A stretch of 64,000 nucleotides of DNA from Pyropia yezoensis (GCA_009829735.1 CM020619.1:22965554-23029553), one strand, 5' to 3'. Positions 41,989-54,051 are shown, numbered from the stretch's first letter. Notes: generated from the letters alone by a model not told the origin. Translations and numbers: made by a program.

Positions 41989-43932
41989 ATGGCGACTCCG
42001 GGAGTGGAGACGGACTCCCTCGATGAGCGTATGGAGGACACCTCCTACGGTGCAGCGCCTGCCGGGACTTCCGGCGGGGGCTCCGCGATCGCTCCGGGGG
42101 GTGGGACTCCCGCGTCACCCGGCTTTGGGTTGACGGCAGGATCTCCCCCGGAGGCGGGACAAGTTGTCCCGCGTGAGGCCTTGGGGCGGTGGTTTTACCC
42201 CGCTTGGCCTCTGTATGAGGAGGGGTTGACTGTTCTTCGCTGTGGCCGACTCGGCGCAGCGATGGGTCGGGTATGGGACCGCCTACGGGAGAAGTATCCC
42301 CGTAGGGTCGGGTTCCCTGCCGGCTTCAGGACGGACCAGTTTGCCTTCCTGGACGACGAGGAGGTCGAGGACGTGCAGCGGGCCAAGGCCATGGTGGACC
42401 GCGGGGGAACTATCCCGGGTCCCGGCGACTTGCCGACCTTCACTTGGGACGCGGTGGCAACTCGCCCCCCGTACCTTCACGAGGCCGATCCGCACACTCA
42501 TCACTTTGATGTGCGGATGGAGAAGGACTTCCGGCGAGGTCCCTACTTGGTGACCTCGGCTCAACTTGAGTTTCCTCAGCAGTCTGCTGCCAGTAAGGAG
42601 CAATACTACCCGAAGAAGCCCGAGTGGTGGCCTCAAGTTGAGGTCCCCTACGGGTTCCCGGCATTGTTGCCACGGTTGCTTGACCACTTCGGCTCCGTCA
42701 TGTTGACGGCTGGCCCTGATCATCTGGTGTGGGCCATGTTGGCCACCCAGTGGCTCCTCGAGGTCATGTCGACCTGGGTGTCATGTGTTCAGCGGCGGGG
42801 GATGCTCTGGCATCTCCCCCTCCGGCTCATCCAGGGTTTGGAACAGCTCACCCCTCAGCTAGTTGCTGAGGGGTGCTCGTCAGGACAACTCACTCTACTT
42901 GAGGAGATGCTCCGCCTCCACAAGTTTATCGAGTGGGAGAGCATTGAGCACAAGTTGCGCCGCCCCACTCGGGGGCCCAAGGACGATGGCGCACTTCGCC
43001 AGTTCGTGTGGGTCGCTCGTGAACTTCACGACGGCCGTGTGGTCCTACGAGAGGGGTTGGGCATCGGGGACTACCCGTATGCCCCGGGGGTGGATCGTCA
43101 CACTGCGCCACCCCCGGACAAGCCCATAGTTATGGCTGTGCCCTCATATGATGACCATATGTCTCAACCTACTGCGGGAGCCCCAAGTCGGGGTCGCAGT
43201 TACACCCGGGTACCGCCACCTCGGCGTGCCCCTCCGCTTCCTCCTGTTCCTTTCCAGCCTCACGGGAACATCCCGATCAGCGTGGCCGTGGAGTCATCCA
43301 CACCGGTGTCTCCCAACTTGGGGGCCACCCTCCTGACGGTATACCCCAAGTTGGTGTTACCGCCCACGCCTCTAACCTCAGAGATGATGATCACCACGTT
43401 GGTGCGCACCATTTCCTGGTTGGCGGCGTCGACCGCAACTCTCCAAAGTTCCGAGACTCCTCAACTTGAGGAGCGCGTTCGTACTGCAGTGGCGACCGCG
43501 AGTTGCGAGTCGGTGGCGGAGTTTATGACGGCCGAGTTGGCTCGCATTGGGGCTATTATGCCCCAGCCAACCCCACTTGGGCGTGGCAAGCGTCGTGCGA
43601 GCCGGGCATACTCGCCTCCTCGCCGTCGTCGCCGTCACTCGCGGCGCTCTCCCTCCGTGTCGGAAGACGAGTTGTCTTACTCCGTCTCGGAGTCCTCTAC
43701 CCCATCGGAGACGGAGTCTGTCCAGCGTCTGCGTCGCAAACTTGCGCGCAAGACCAGGCAGAAGAGTAGCCACGGTCGGCGCCACTTGCGCGACCGTGAG
43801 GGGCGCGACGGTTCCGACTTGGAGCCGCCGCCCCTTCCAACGAGTGGAGACCGTTATCGGCGTGGGTCTCGCCGCTCGCCTCCACGTGAGGGCGAGGGCC
43901 GTGGAGTGGGAGAGTCTAGCATGCGTGCCTAG
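41989..43932 (+). CDS. Convergent extra ORF of element C (intact)
   Basis: 647 aa from ATG 41989 (GCCATGG, conserved in B and D). No family recognised. N-terminal ~60 residues Gly/Ser/Pro; then a structured part with RWFYPAWPLYEEGLTVLRCG, FRTDQFAFLDDEEVEDVQ, YYPKKPEWWPQVEVPYGFP and a long helical stretch (WAMLATQWLLEVMSTWV, LPLRLIQGLEQLTPQLVAEG); then Pro-rich; then an Arg/Ser-rich tail (SPPRRRRRHSRRSPS) resembling SR-type or nuclear-localising sequence. It lies antisense to pol, 111 bp from the pol end, with its own upstream region next to the polypurine tract. A homologue sits at the same place in element E. A nucleic-acid-binding or particle-associated role is a guess. Confidence 0.75.
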   Translation: MATPGVETDSLDERMEDTSYGAAPAGTSGGGSAIAPGGGTPASPGFGLTAGSPPEAGQVVPREALGRWFYPAWPLYEEGLTVLRCGRLGAAMGRVWDRLREKYPRRVGFPAGFRTDQFAFLDDEEVEDVQRAKAMVDRGGTIPGPGDLPTFTWDAVATRPPYLHEADPHTHHFDVRMEKDFRRGPYLVTSAQLEFPQQSAASKEQYYPKKPEWWPQVEVPYGFPALLPRLLDHFGSVMLTAGPDHLVWAMLATQWLLEVMSTWVSCVQRRGMLWHLPLRLIQGLEQLTPQLVAEGCSSGQLTLLEEMLRLHKFIEWESIEHKLRRPTRGPKDDGALRQFVWVARELHDGRVVLREGLGIGDYPYAPGVDRHTAPPPDKPIVMAVPSYDDHMSQPTAGAPSRGRSYTRVPPPRRAPPLPPVPFQPHGNIPISVAVESSTPVSPNLGATLLTVYPKLVLPPTPLTSEMMITTLVRTISWLAASTATLQSSETPQLEERVRTAVATASCESVAEFMTAELARIGAIMPQPTPLGRGKRRASRAYSPPRRRRRHSRRSPSVSEDELSYSVSESSTPSETESVQRLRRKLARKTRQKSSHGRRHLRDREGRDGSDLEPPPLPTSGDRYRRGSRRSPPREGEGRGVGESSMRA

Positions 43933-44043
43933 TTGGCAGCTGCCTTTGTTGTGAGAGTGTGAGGGTTAGGGCTGTAGTTTAAAGCCACTCTGCGTACCAC
44001 TTCGACTTGAAGCACTCTCTTGGCACTGTTGCTCGGCCTTCCC

Positions 44044-45634
44044 TCACGTTGAGGGAGGGCTGTTAGGGTCTATCTCGTTCCGGGCACAGTACGCCCGGAC
44101 CTTCTCAGCAGGAAGGTCCTCCACATACTCCCACGTATCATCCTTGGCTTTGTAGCCAAACCAACGCACCCTCAACATGAGGCGGTCAGTATCCTCATCC
44201 CAGCCGTGGTCGATGAACTTGTCGAACACGTACTCCTGCGGGCCCTGTTTGGCTGCAGGCAGCGAGGGCAGGCGCCACGTTTTCAAAGCACGCGCCCAAG
44301 CTGGGTCGCCTGCAGGCGGTGGTGCAACTTTGACCACGTCCTGTCCGTTCACTGTGCGGACCCCATCGTTACTTTCGATGGTGAAACGCCGCCCATCAGT
44401 ACGAAGGACCTGGTACGGTCCCTTCGTCTGGAATACCAGCTTACCCCCAGTTGGGGTGTGCGAGTGTACCAGCACCCAGTCACCCTGCTCGGGGACATGT
44501 TTAGCATTGCGCACCTTTTTGTCAAAGGTACGCTTGTAGCGCTTTTGTGCTTTGTCCATCTCAGCCCTGACTTTAGGGATGAGGTGTTCAAGCCTAGCAG
44601 CGAACTCCGCCTTACTCTCAGTAGGAGTAGGCGTGCTGCCATCATCCTCCCTAGTTGGGAGCGACCGCCGCACAGCAATAGACCGCACGCGACGGGGGGT
44701 CACAAAAGCGAGGGGTACTTCCCCGGTAGATGAGTGAACCTGCGAATTGTAGGCAGTGGTAAGAATAGAAATGTATTGGTCCCACGTTTTCACATGCTCA
44801 CTCACATAGTGGCGCAGCTGCCTAACAATAGTTTTGTTGAAGCGCTCCTTGACGAGGGCCCTTGAACGGGGCCCTCCCCTATACGGTTGTTGGCGTATAG
44901 GGGGTACACCGGGTTTCAACTCGATCCGGTGTTGGGTGGCTCTCATGAGTCCCAATTGACCATCCCACAACTTGTGATATTGGTCCAAGAGGCGTTCACC
45001 TTGAACCCTCAACCTGGGTGGAACACCCTCCATGTTCACATGGGGACGAGGAGAGGCGGCCGACTTGGCTTGGTGCTTCTCCTTTCCGGACCTCGGGTCG
45101 CTACTCGCGCCCGCGTTGAGGGTGGCCGCTACTACCGGTCCCTCATGTTGGTCGATATAGCCGAACTTGGCTCCCGATCAAAGATACTTTCTTTGAGTGT
45201 GGCGGGGGTAGCAACTTGCTACGACCCCTGTCACAGGCTCGAGCCCATCACCGACGAGTGAAGGTCCGCCGTCCTCCACCCGCCTAGTTGGCGACGGCTC
45301 TATGCCGAAGTTGAATCCAACCCGAGTGGATCTCGCGGGGACAGTCCTCTCACCTTGGGACGTTCCCTTTGAGTGTACCACCCGGTGGCCGAAGTGCGAA
45401 CCACCGGTCCGAGAAAGACCCTCAGGGTGAACACCCGACTGGGTCGGGGTGGCATACCGCCCGCACCGATACCCACGGCCCTGCTGGCTGGAGTGCCTCT
45501 AGCACCTCCGCGACCCCAGGTACACCCTGTGTCTGGCCAGTATTCAAAGGCGCCGGGGTAAAGTCGTCACCGGAGAGTTTCCCGAACGTCGGGAGGTCCG
45601 ATCCAGCCGTGTTGGCTAACGATCCACACGACAC
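44044..45634 (-). pseudogene. Fused gag/pol remnant of element C
   Basis: In element order: the start of gag (45634-45178) with frame breaks and a stop; a jump to the region after protease; then an open frame to 44044 in which the pre-RT linker (RGGPRSRALVKE) is fused in frame to the integrase C-terminal part (RFNKTIVRQLRH) and the chromodomain (LRVRWFGYKAKDDTWEYVEDL). The second deletion joins at a shared GGAGC and removes RT, RNase H and the integrase core. About 330 residues stay open. Confidence 0.8.
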
Positions 45635-45729
45635 AGTCCAAGACCACCGTTCCTCCGAGACAGAGGGCCCCCTACACCCGGGTGCACCCGGAGGTAAAGT
45701 TTACCTCTGTCCCCTGCTGCTCCACCAAA

Positions 45730-46197
45730 TGTGGCAAAAACCACTTGCACACACAGTACCCAAGTTGGGGCGGTGTGCGAGGGCTGCCTCCCGTGTCGGG
45801 GGAACCGGAAGAAGTGCAAGTCGCACACACTCTATCCCTGTTGTGGGGCAATCCCCCCACGGACAAACAAGAAGATGGTGTGTGGTCCAACAGTTTCTTG
45901 GTCGGGACGGGGACGCAGGGCCAAGCCCCGCTGTCCCTCCCCTTATCCCCCCAGGGTCCACTCAGAATCTCGCCACTCAGAATCTCCCACCCCAGCACCT
46001 GCCCACCGGGCCACACGAAAATTCAAGACGATAAATGCAGAAAACCCTCAAATCCAAGTTGGATTTACTACTAAGCTAACTATCCCGAACTTAGGGAATA
46101 TGGACCCAAATGCAGGGGGAGGAACGGATCAGGCTAGTGGCCTGCCGCCCCTTGCATGGCACGTGTTGCCCCCTACCTGGGGGTCAATACTGCCACA
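45730..46197 (-). repeat. 5' LTR of element C
   Basis: 468 bp, TGTGGC/GCCACA; inside it the minus strand shows the same primer site as element A (TGGTGGAGCAGCAGGG). Confidence 0.93.
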
Positions 46198-47243
46198 CAG
46201 AGGATCTTTGACTGTGAGACCTACGCCCTCCACAACAAGTCGGTGGCGTATGGTCCTGTCCAGGCCCGAACCATGGGCCGTGCCAAGAAGAATGCACTTC
46301 ATTCTTTTGGGCACAAAGCGGAGTGGGATGGAACTTCCCCCCTCCGTGTCTTTGAGTTTCTACGTCGTTTCACAAAAGCCTGTGACGACAATGCCATAAG
46401 TGAAGGCATGGCTTTCTATATGCTACAGGATTTTACGAAGGGCGACCTGCGGACAGAACTTATGTCCGTCATGCCCAGTTCCTCGAGTGGAGGCGCTGGT
46501 GAGGTGACGTCCTATATGGAGCTTGTCAACTGGTTGTTGCGAGCCATGGTGGATGAAGCAGCGTTGGATTCTCAAGATGAGGAGTTTAACCAAGCTCACC
46601 AGGAAGAGGCTGAGGACGAGTTGTCCTTTGCGGAGCGAGTTCGTAAGCTCAACAATCTTTGTGGGTTTCTTCATCCACAAGCTGTGGTGAAGAGTCGGTT
46701 CGTGGAGGGACTCCATTGGTCAGTCCGGATGGAGACCCGGGAGCATAACACTGCCCGGGCGACCCTGGCCGAGTTGGCTAGGTTCGCCTACCGCAGAGGT
46801 GAGGCCTACCGCAAGTTGCGGGAGGAACAACGCCAGGAGCGTCAGGCCGAGTTGGCCAAGGAACGCGAAGAGGCGCGCCAGGCCAGAGAGCTGAGAGAGG
46901 CACGCCGAATCCGCAAGGAAAGGGTAGTAGCTGCCGTGGGAGCTTCCCAGGGTACCTCTTCGTCTTCCCCAGTCGGGAAGACCCCTCCGGGAACTGACAA
47001 TCGGTGTTGGAACTGCAACTCCGATGGACACTGGGCATATGATTGCCCCAAGTTGAGTAAACGCATTCAACAACTTGTTAAGAATGCGAGTAAAAAGACG
47101 GCTACGAACGAAGTACGTTCACGCGGCGAGGGTGGATCTCGACCGGCAGTTGCGGTCACCACACCCTCGGCGGAGGGGGCGGACACGTCGTCCTCGGACT
47201 CGTCGTCTTCCCCTTCGCCCTCGGATTCCGACGCCACGTCGGC

Positions 47244-47289
47244 GGGAAACGAATGATTGTTGGAGCTGGCCGGCCTAAGCTCACAACGG
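47244..47289 (+). promoter_or_regulatory. -1 frameshift signal in element B
   Basis: GGGAAAC (47244-47250) in the X-XXY-YYZ register, 6-nt spacer with the gag TGA, then TTGTTGGAGCT (47257-47267), a 10-nt loop and AGCTCACAACGG (47278-47289). Two C-to-T changes relative to A turn C-G pairs into T.G (U.G in RNA), so the stem survives. Confidence 0.65.
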
Positions 47290-50200
47290 CAGCCTCGGCC
47301 AAGTGGGTGAAGAGGACGACCCAACACTGCCGGATACTGCGGCGACGTAAGGGAGTCCGCCCACCTCGGGCAGGACTCCCCAAGAACGTAAACCCACGTC
47401 GGGTCATCGCGGTGCTGACGGGTGAGAACTTTTAGGTGGCTGGACGGGTGCAACTAGCCCCCGGCCGTGCCTGTTGTGCCCGTATCGTACTTGATACCGG
47501 GTCAGGAGCCTCCTTGATACGCAAGTCGCTATTACCAAAGGAGATGAAGCTCCAGTGCTGGAAGTCTAAAGCTGACCAACTGATCGACATCAATGGTGGG
47601 GTACTGCCCATCGTTGGTGCCGTGACCCTACCAACTAGGTTGGGAACCCATGAGGTTGACGTGACCTATGGAGTAATTGAGAATATATCGGTACCCCTGC
47701 TTCTGGGTACCCCTTATGTTGTAACACAAGAGCCTTTGATTTGTGGCCCTGAGTATTGGGTCAAGTTGATGAATGGGGAGACCATCCCCATCCTTGGGAA
47801 GGAAAAGTCTGTGGCTCCTGTGACAGTATCACAGTCGAAGCTTGTTCGCTCTGTGAGGGAAGGGTTTACTGCTACCCTGCGTTTAGCCCGAAAAGTCACG
47901 TTGCCCCCCAACTCGGTGGCGCACGTTGACGTTGTAACTGATTATACGGGGAACAGGTTGGTGCACCCTCACCCCCGTCTTGCTCGCAAGCACCAAGTGC
48001 ATGTTGCCCTTGGCACGATGGACTCCAAAGCCGGGATTCCGTGGAGGATCCAAGTTATGAACGTGAGCTAGTCGCCCAAGTACTTCAAGTCGGGAGCCAA
48101 GCTCGGCTATATCGACCAACATGAGGGACCGGTAGTAGCGGTCACCCTCAATGCGGGCGCGAGTAGCGACCCGAAGTCCGGAAAGGAGAAGCACCAAGCC
48201 AATTCGGCCGCCTCTCCTCGGCCCCATGTGAACAAGGAGGGTGTTCCACCCAGGTTGAGGGTTCAAGTTGAACGCCTCTTGGACCAATATCACAAGTTGT
48301 GGGATGGTCAATTGGGACTCATGAGAGCCACCCAACACCGGATCGAGTTGAGGCCCGGTGCACCCCCTATACGCCAACAACCGTATAGAGGAGGGCCCCG
48401 TTCAAGGACCCTCGTTAAGGAGCAAGTCGCTCGCATGGAGGCCCTCGATGTGATCGAGGCCAGCAACGCCGAGTGGGCGAGTCCGGTGGTTATCGTCCCC
48501 AAAGTTGATGGGACCCCACGGTTCCGTATCGACTACCGTAAGCTCAACGAGAGCACGGTGAAGGACAGTTATCCCCTACCTAGGATGGACGACTGTCTGG
48601 ACTCTCTGGGGGAGGCAAACGTGTTCTCTACCCTGGACTGTAACGCGGGGTACTGGCAAATTCCCATTGCCCCGGAAGACAGGCATAAAACTACCTTTAC
48701 CTGTCACTGTGGTACCTACCAGTGCAAGCGACTTCCGCTTGGACTGTGTAACGCGCCGGCAACTTTCCAGCGCGCTATGGACATGATTCTGGCCGGAGTA
48801 CGGTGGCAGATCTGTCTCGTGTACCTAGACGATATCATTGTGTTCTCCCGAAGTCCGGAGGAACACATTGGCCATCTTGGCCAGGTGTTCAAGCTACTTG
48901 CTGACGCCGGAGTGTCACTGAAAACGAGTAAGTGCCACCTCTTCACTCAAGAGGTGGAATACTTGGGACATGTTGTCCGTCCGGGGCGCTTAGTGTCAGC
49001 GAGAAGAGCTTGAGGGCCATCCGTAAGGCTCAGTACCCCCGGACCCAGACCCTAATGAGGAGCTTCCTCGGGATGTGTAACGTGTACCGACGTTTCACCA
49101 AGGGCTTCGCCAAGGTGGCGAAGCCGCTGAATGAGCTAGTTAGCTCAACGCTACCGAAGAACCTGCCTCCCCCAAGTCGGGTGGAGCAGGAATCCTTTGA
49201 GACTCTTCGGGACCTTCTGCTGAAGCCCCCTATCCGGGCTATTCCCAGGTTGGGAGGCCACTACATCCTGGATGTGGACGCTAGCTACGACCAATTTGGT
49301 TGTGTGTTGCTTCAGCAGCAGCCGGACAAGGAGTACTTGCCGGTGGGATACTTCAGCAAGGGGCTGAACTCGGCCGAGAAGAACTACGGAGTCACCGAGT
49401 TGGAAGGACTCGCAGTGGTGTGGGCGGTGACGTCACTTCGTCACTACCTAGAGGGTGAGAAGTTCCTCGTCCGCTGTGACCACCGCGCGTTGCAGTTCAT
49501 CTTCAAGACGGCTTGTACGAACACTCGTCTCAACTGGTGGAGGGTGCGACAGGCACCCTTCAACTTTGAAATTGAGTACCGACCTGGCAGGCAACATGCC
49601 CTTGCCGACCGCCTTTCTCGGGTACCTACCGAGGGGCTGGACACTAACTCAGTCGATGAGGACATCCCCATCGTGGGGGTAGTCACGCGCTCGGGTCAGG
49701 CGTTGAACCCCGAGACGCCAGGGAACAAGAAGTACTTGCCCCTGTCCCTGGACGAGGTGGTGAAGGCCCAGGCCGAGGATCCCTTCTGCAAGTCGCAGAG
49801 GGATACACTGGATACGGTGGCGGAGACACGGTCCTTTCTGGGAGACGATGGCCTCCTCATGAGGAGGGGGGTATTCCAGGGGACCGAACAACTTGTCGTC
49901 CCCGCATCTCTCAAGGACAGTATTCTTGAGAGGGAGCATAAAGCTCCCACAGGAGGACACCTGGGGTCTAGTAAACTGTACCAGACCCTGAGGACCAGGT
50001 ACTACTGGCCGTCCATGGTGGTGGACATCTACAGTTGGGTGGCTGCCTGCACAAGTTGTGCGCTGAACCGTCTGATGGAACGGCGGCCTTTTACGGCTAT
50101 TCTACTGTTCCCGGCCAAGGAGCCCTTTGCCGCGTTGGCAATGGACATCCTTGGGCCACTGCCAGTGACCAAGGAGGGCAACCAGTACCTCCTGGTCATC

Positions 50201-51233
50201 AGTGACCGCTTCACGAAACTTACGCGAGCGATCCCACTGGCAGAGATCACGGCCATGTCGGTCGTGTCAGCCTTCCTAGATCACTGGGTTGCCGCGTATG
50301 GCATCCCGGATAGTACACTATCGGGCAATGGAACGCAATTTGCGTCTGTACTGTTTCAGGGAGCGCTGGATATGTTGAGGGTTAAGGCAAACGATGCCAC
50401 CCGCTACCACCCACAAACTAATGGGCAGGTGGAGCGCTTCAACAAAACTATTGTTCGGCAGCTGCGCCACAATGTGAGTGAGCACGAAAACGTGGGACCA
50501 ACACATTTCTATTCTTACCACTGCCTACAATGCGCAGGTTCACTCATCTACCGGGGAAGTACCCCTCGCTTTTGTGACTCCCCGTCGCGTGCGGTCTATC
50601 GCCGTGCGGCGGCCGCTCCCAACTAGGGAGGATGGTGGCAGTACGCCTACTCCTACTGAGAGTAAGGCGGAGTTCGCTGCTAGGCTTGAAAAGCTCATCC
50701 CTATAGTCAGGGCTGAGATGGACAAAGCACAAAAGCGCTACAAGCGTACCTTCGACAAAAAGGTGCGCAATGCTAAGCATGTCCCCGAGCAGGGTGACTG
50801 GGTACTGGTTCACTCACACACCCCAACTCGGGGTAAGTTGGTATTCCAAGCGAAGGGGCCGTACCAGGTCCTTCGTACTGATGGGCGGCGCTTCACCATC
50901 GAAAGTGACGATGGGGTCCGCACAGTAAACGGACAGGATGTGGTCAAAGTTGCACCACCGCCTGCAGACGACCCAGCTTGGGAGCGGGCGCTGGAAGCGT
51001 GGCGCCTGCCCTCGCTGCCTGCGGCTAAACATGGCCCGCAGGAGTACGTGTTCGATAAGTTCATCGACAACGGCTGGGCTGAGGACACTAACCGCCTCAT
51101 GTTGAGGGTGCGTTGGTTCGGCTACAAAGCCAAGGATGACACGTGGGAATATGTGGAGGACCTTCCCTCTGAGAAGGTCCGGGCATACTGTGCCCGGAAT
51201 GAGATAGACCCTAACAGCCCCCCCTCAACGTGA
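47253..51233 (+). pseudogene. pol: Pol of element B (dead)
   Basis: Protease (DTGSGASLIR), RT (YLDDIIVFS near 48830), RNase H, integrase zinc domain (HLGSSKLYQ...CTSCALN), integrase core and chromodomain are all recognisable. Breaks: TAG at 47433, TAG at 48069, one-base deletion near 48990, and a frameshift near 50490 in the integrase. The second catalytic Asp of the integrase is lost (LSGNGTQF where relatives have LTDNG). The C-terminal segment to 51233 with the chromodomain (EYVFDKFIDNG, RVRWFGYKAKDDTWEYVEDL) is still open. Confidence 0.9.
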
Positions 51234-51344
51234 GGGAAGGCCGAGCAATAGTGCCAAGAGAGTGCTTCAAGTCGAAGTGGTACGCAGAGTGGCTTTTAAC
51301 TACAGCCCTAACCCTCACACTCTCACAACAAAGGCAGCTGCCAA

Positions 51345-53245
51345 CTAGGCATGCATGCTAGACTCTCGAACCCCACGGCCCTCGCCCTCACGTGGAGGCG
51401 AGCGGCGGGACCCACGTCGATAACGCTCCCCACCAGTCGGCGGGGCCGGCGGCTCCCAGTCGGAACCGCCGTGCCCCTCACGGTCGCGCAAGTGGCGACG
51501 ACCGCGGCTACCCTTCTGCTTAGTCTTGCGCGCAAGTTGGCGACGCAGACGCCGGATCGACTCCGACTCTGACGGAGTGGAGGACTCGGAGACGGAGTAA
51601 GACAACTCGTCTTCCGATACGGAGGGAGAGCGCCGCGAGCGACGGCGACGACGGCGAGGAGGCGAGTACGCCCGGCTCGCACGACGTTTGCCACGCCGAA
51701 GTGGGGCTGGCTGGGGCACAATAGCTCCGATGCGAGCCAACTCGGCCGTCATAAACTCCGCCACCGACTCGCAACTCGCGGTCGCCACCGCCGTACGGAC
51801 GCGCTCCTCAAGTTGAGGAGTCTCGGAAACTTGAAGGGTTGCGGTCGACGCGGCCAACCAAGAAATGGTGCGCACCAACGTGGTGATCATCATCTCTGAG
51901 GTCAGAGGCGTGGCCGGTAACACCAACTTGGGGTATACCGTCAGAAGGGTGGCCCCCAAGTTGGGGGACACCGGGGTGGACGACTCAACGGCCACGCTAA
52001 TCGGGATGTCCCCGTGCGGCTGGTAGGGGACAGGAAGAAGCGGAGGGGCACGCCGAGGTGGCGGTGCCCGGGTGTACCTGCGACCCCTACTCGGGGCCCC
52101 CGCAGTGGGTTGAGTCATATGGTCATCGTGAGAGGGCACGGCCATCACTATGGCCTTGTCCGGGGGTGGCGCAGTGTGGCGATCCACCCCCGGGGCATAC
52201 GGGTAGTCCCCGATGCCCAACCCCTCTCGTAGTACCACACGGCCGTCGTGAAGTTCACGAGCGACCCATACGAACTGGCGAAGTGCGCCATCGTCCTTAG
52301 GCCCACGAGTGGGGCGGCGCAACTTGTGCTCGATGCTCTCCCACTCGATGAGCTTGTGGAGGCGGAGCATTTCCTCAAGTAGGGTGAGTTGTCCTGATGA
52401 GCACCCCTCAGCAACTAGCTGAGGGGTGAGCTGTTCCAAACCTTGGATAAGCCGAAGGGGAAGATGCCAGAGCATCCCCCGCCGCTGAACACAGGACACC
52501 CAGGTCGACATGACCTCGAGGAGCCACTGGGTGGCCAACATGGCCCACACCAGGTGATCTGGGCTAGCCGTCAACATGACGGAGCCGAAGTGGTAGAGAA
52601 ACCGTGGCAGCAACGCAGGGAACCCGTAGGGGACCTCAACTTGAGGCCACCACTCGGGCTTCTTCGGGTAGTACTGCTCCTTACTGGCAGCGGACTGCTG
52701 TGGAAACTCAAGTTGAGCCGAGGTCACCAAGTAGGGACCTCGCCGGTAGTCCTTCTTCATCCGCACATCAAAGTGATGAGTGTGCGGATCGGCCTCGTGG
52801 AGGTACGGGGGGCGAGTTGCCACCGCGTCCCAGGTAAAGGTCGGCAAGTCGCCGGGATCCGGGATAGTTCCCCCGCGGTCCACCATGGCCTTGGCCAGTT
52901 GTACGTCTTCGACCTCCTCATCGTCCAGGAAGGCAAACTGGTCCGTCCTGAAGCCGGCAGGAATCCCGACCCTACGGGGATACTTCTCCCGTAGGCGGTC
53001 CCATACCCGACTCATCGATGGGCCAAGTCGGCCGCAGCGAAGAACAGTGAACCCCTCCTCATACAGAGGCCACGCGGGGTAAAACCACCGCCCCAAGGCC
53101 TCACGTTGGACAACGTGTCCCGCCTCCGGGGTGATCCCGCCGTCTACCCAAAGCCGGGTGACGCGGGAGTCCCATCCCCCGGAGTGATCGCGGAGCCCTT
53201 TACACGTTCGTCAAGGGAGTCCGTCTCCACCCCCGGGGTCGCCAT
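51345..53245 (-). pseudogene. Convergent extra ORF of element B (broken)
   Basis: Same protein as in element C, antisense to pol, 111 bp from the pol stop. Start ATG 53245 (MATPGVETDS). A TAG (53144-53142) replaces the Leu codon of C, and one C is missing from a run near 53125, shifting the frame; from 53096 the frame is open to 51345 and very similar to C, including the helical core and the Arg/Ser tail. Confidence 0.85.
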
Positions 53246-53583
53246 GGCCCTCCCCAAGTTGGGGAGAGACGCCCTAGCTACAGCGGCACGAGACCCGCCT
53301 CGAGTTGAGGGGGGCTCGGATCGTGGGTAGATGGGTGGCCTCCCCAGTGTGCGGCGGCCAAGGGAAAGGTGAAGGGGATGTGTTGGTGATGGTGAAGTGA
53401 GAACCGGGGAGAGCAAGCTGCCGAGTGGGCAAGCTTGAGGAGAAGGGCGTTCAACGTGACCGCCTCCACTTCCACGATACGTACTCGGGGGAAGATAGCA
53501 AGTCGCGCCCCCAACGCCGAGACGTGCGATTACGCACCCCCTCACAGGGCCGACCGGGTCGGTCGGAACTGAGGAGAGGGGAG

Positions 53584-54051
53584 TGTGGCAGTATTGACCC
53601 CAGGTAGGGGGGCAACACGTGCCATGCAAGGGGCGGCAGGCAGCTAGCCTGACCCGTTCCTCCCCATGCATTTATGTCCCTATTTCCTAAGTTAGGGATA
53701 GTTAGCTTAGTAGTACATCCAACGTGAATTTGAAGGTTTTCTGCATTTATCGTCTTGAATTTTCGTGTGGCCCGGTGGGCAGGTGCTGGGGTGGGAGATT
53801 TCGAGTGGCGAGATTCTGAGTGGACCCTGGGGGGATAAGGGGAGGGACAGCGGGGCTTGGCCTTGCTTCCCCGTCCCGACCAAGAAACGGTTGGACCAAA
53901 CACCATATTCTTGTTTGTCAGTGGCGGGATCGCCCCACAACAGGGATAGAGTGTGTGCGACTTGCACTTCTTCCGGTTCCCCCGACACGGGAGGCAGCCC
54001 TTGTACACCGACCCAACTGGGGTGTCGCGTGTGCAAGAGGTTTTTGCCACA
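53584..54051 (+). repeat. 3' LTR of element B
   Basis: 468 bp, TGTGGC/GCCACA; polypurine tract CTGAGGAGAGGGGAG directly before it (53569-53583). Confidence 0.92.

Larger units (their letters stand above)
41179..46197 (-). mobile_element. Element C: young, internally deleted copy inserted in B
   Basis: 5,019 bp, minus orientation, between CAGAG target duplications (41174-41178 and 46198-46202). The LTRs (45730-46197 as 5', 41179-41646 as 3') look identical by eye, so it is the latest insertion. It keeps the primer site, leader, polypurine tract (41661-41647), an open convergent ORF and the chromodomain end of pol, but lacks the gag C-terminus, protease, RT, RNase H and integrase core. It would need proteins from a complete relative such as A to move. 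Confidence 0.92.
40286..47256 (+). pseudogene. gag: Gag of element B, interrupted
   Basis: Homologous to Gag of element A, from ATG 40286 (AACATGG). A TAA stop (40847-40849) replaces the glutamine codon found in A. After ...KPVYQ element C is inserted at 41179-46197 with duplicated CAGAG. Gag resumes at QRIFDCETYALHNK near 46200 and runs through the capsid region and the CCHC knuckle (CWNCNSDGHWAYDC, near 47010) to the TGA at 47254. Confidence 0.9.
39698..54051 (+). mobile_element. Element B: decayed chromovirus inserted in D
   Basis: Plus-strand element of 14,354 bp including nested element C (about 9.33 kb without it). LTRs lie at 39698-40166 and 53584-54051, with 5-bp target duplication ACTTG (39693-39697 and 54052-54056). 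Order: LTR, primer site, gag (split by C), frameshift site, pol with chromodomain, convergent ORF on the minus strand, polypurine tract (53569-53583), LTR. The LTRs differ at several positions (first bases TGTGACAG against TGTGGCAG), and both gene sets carry stops and frameshifts, so it is old and inactive. Confidence 0.92.
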
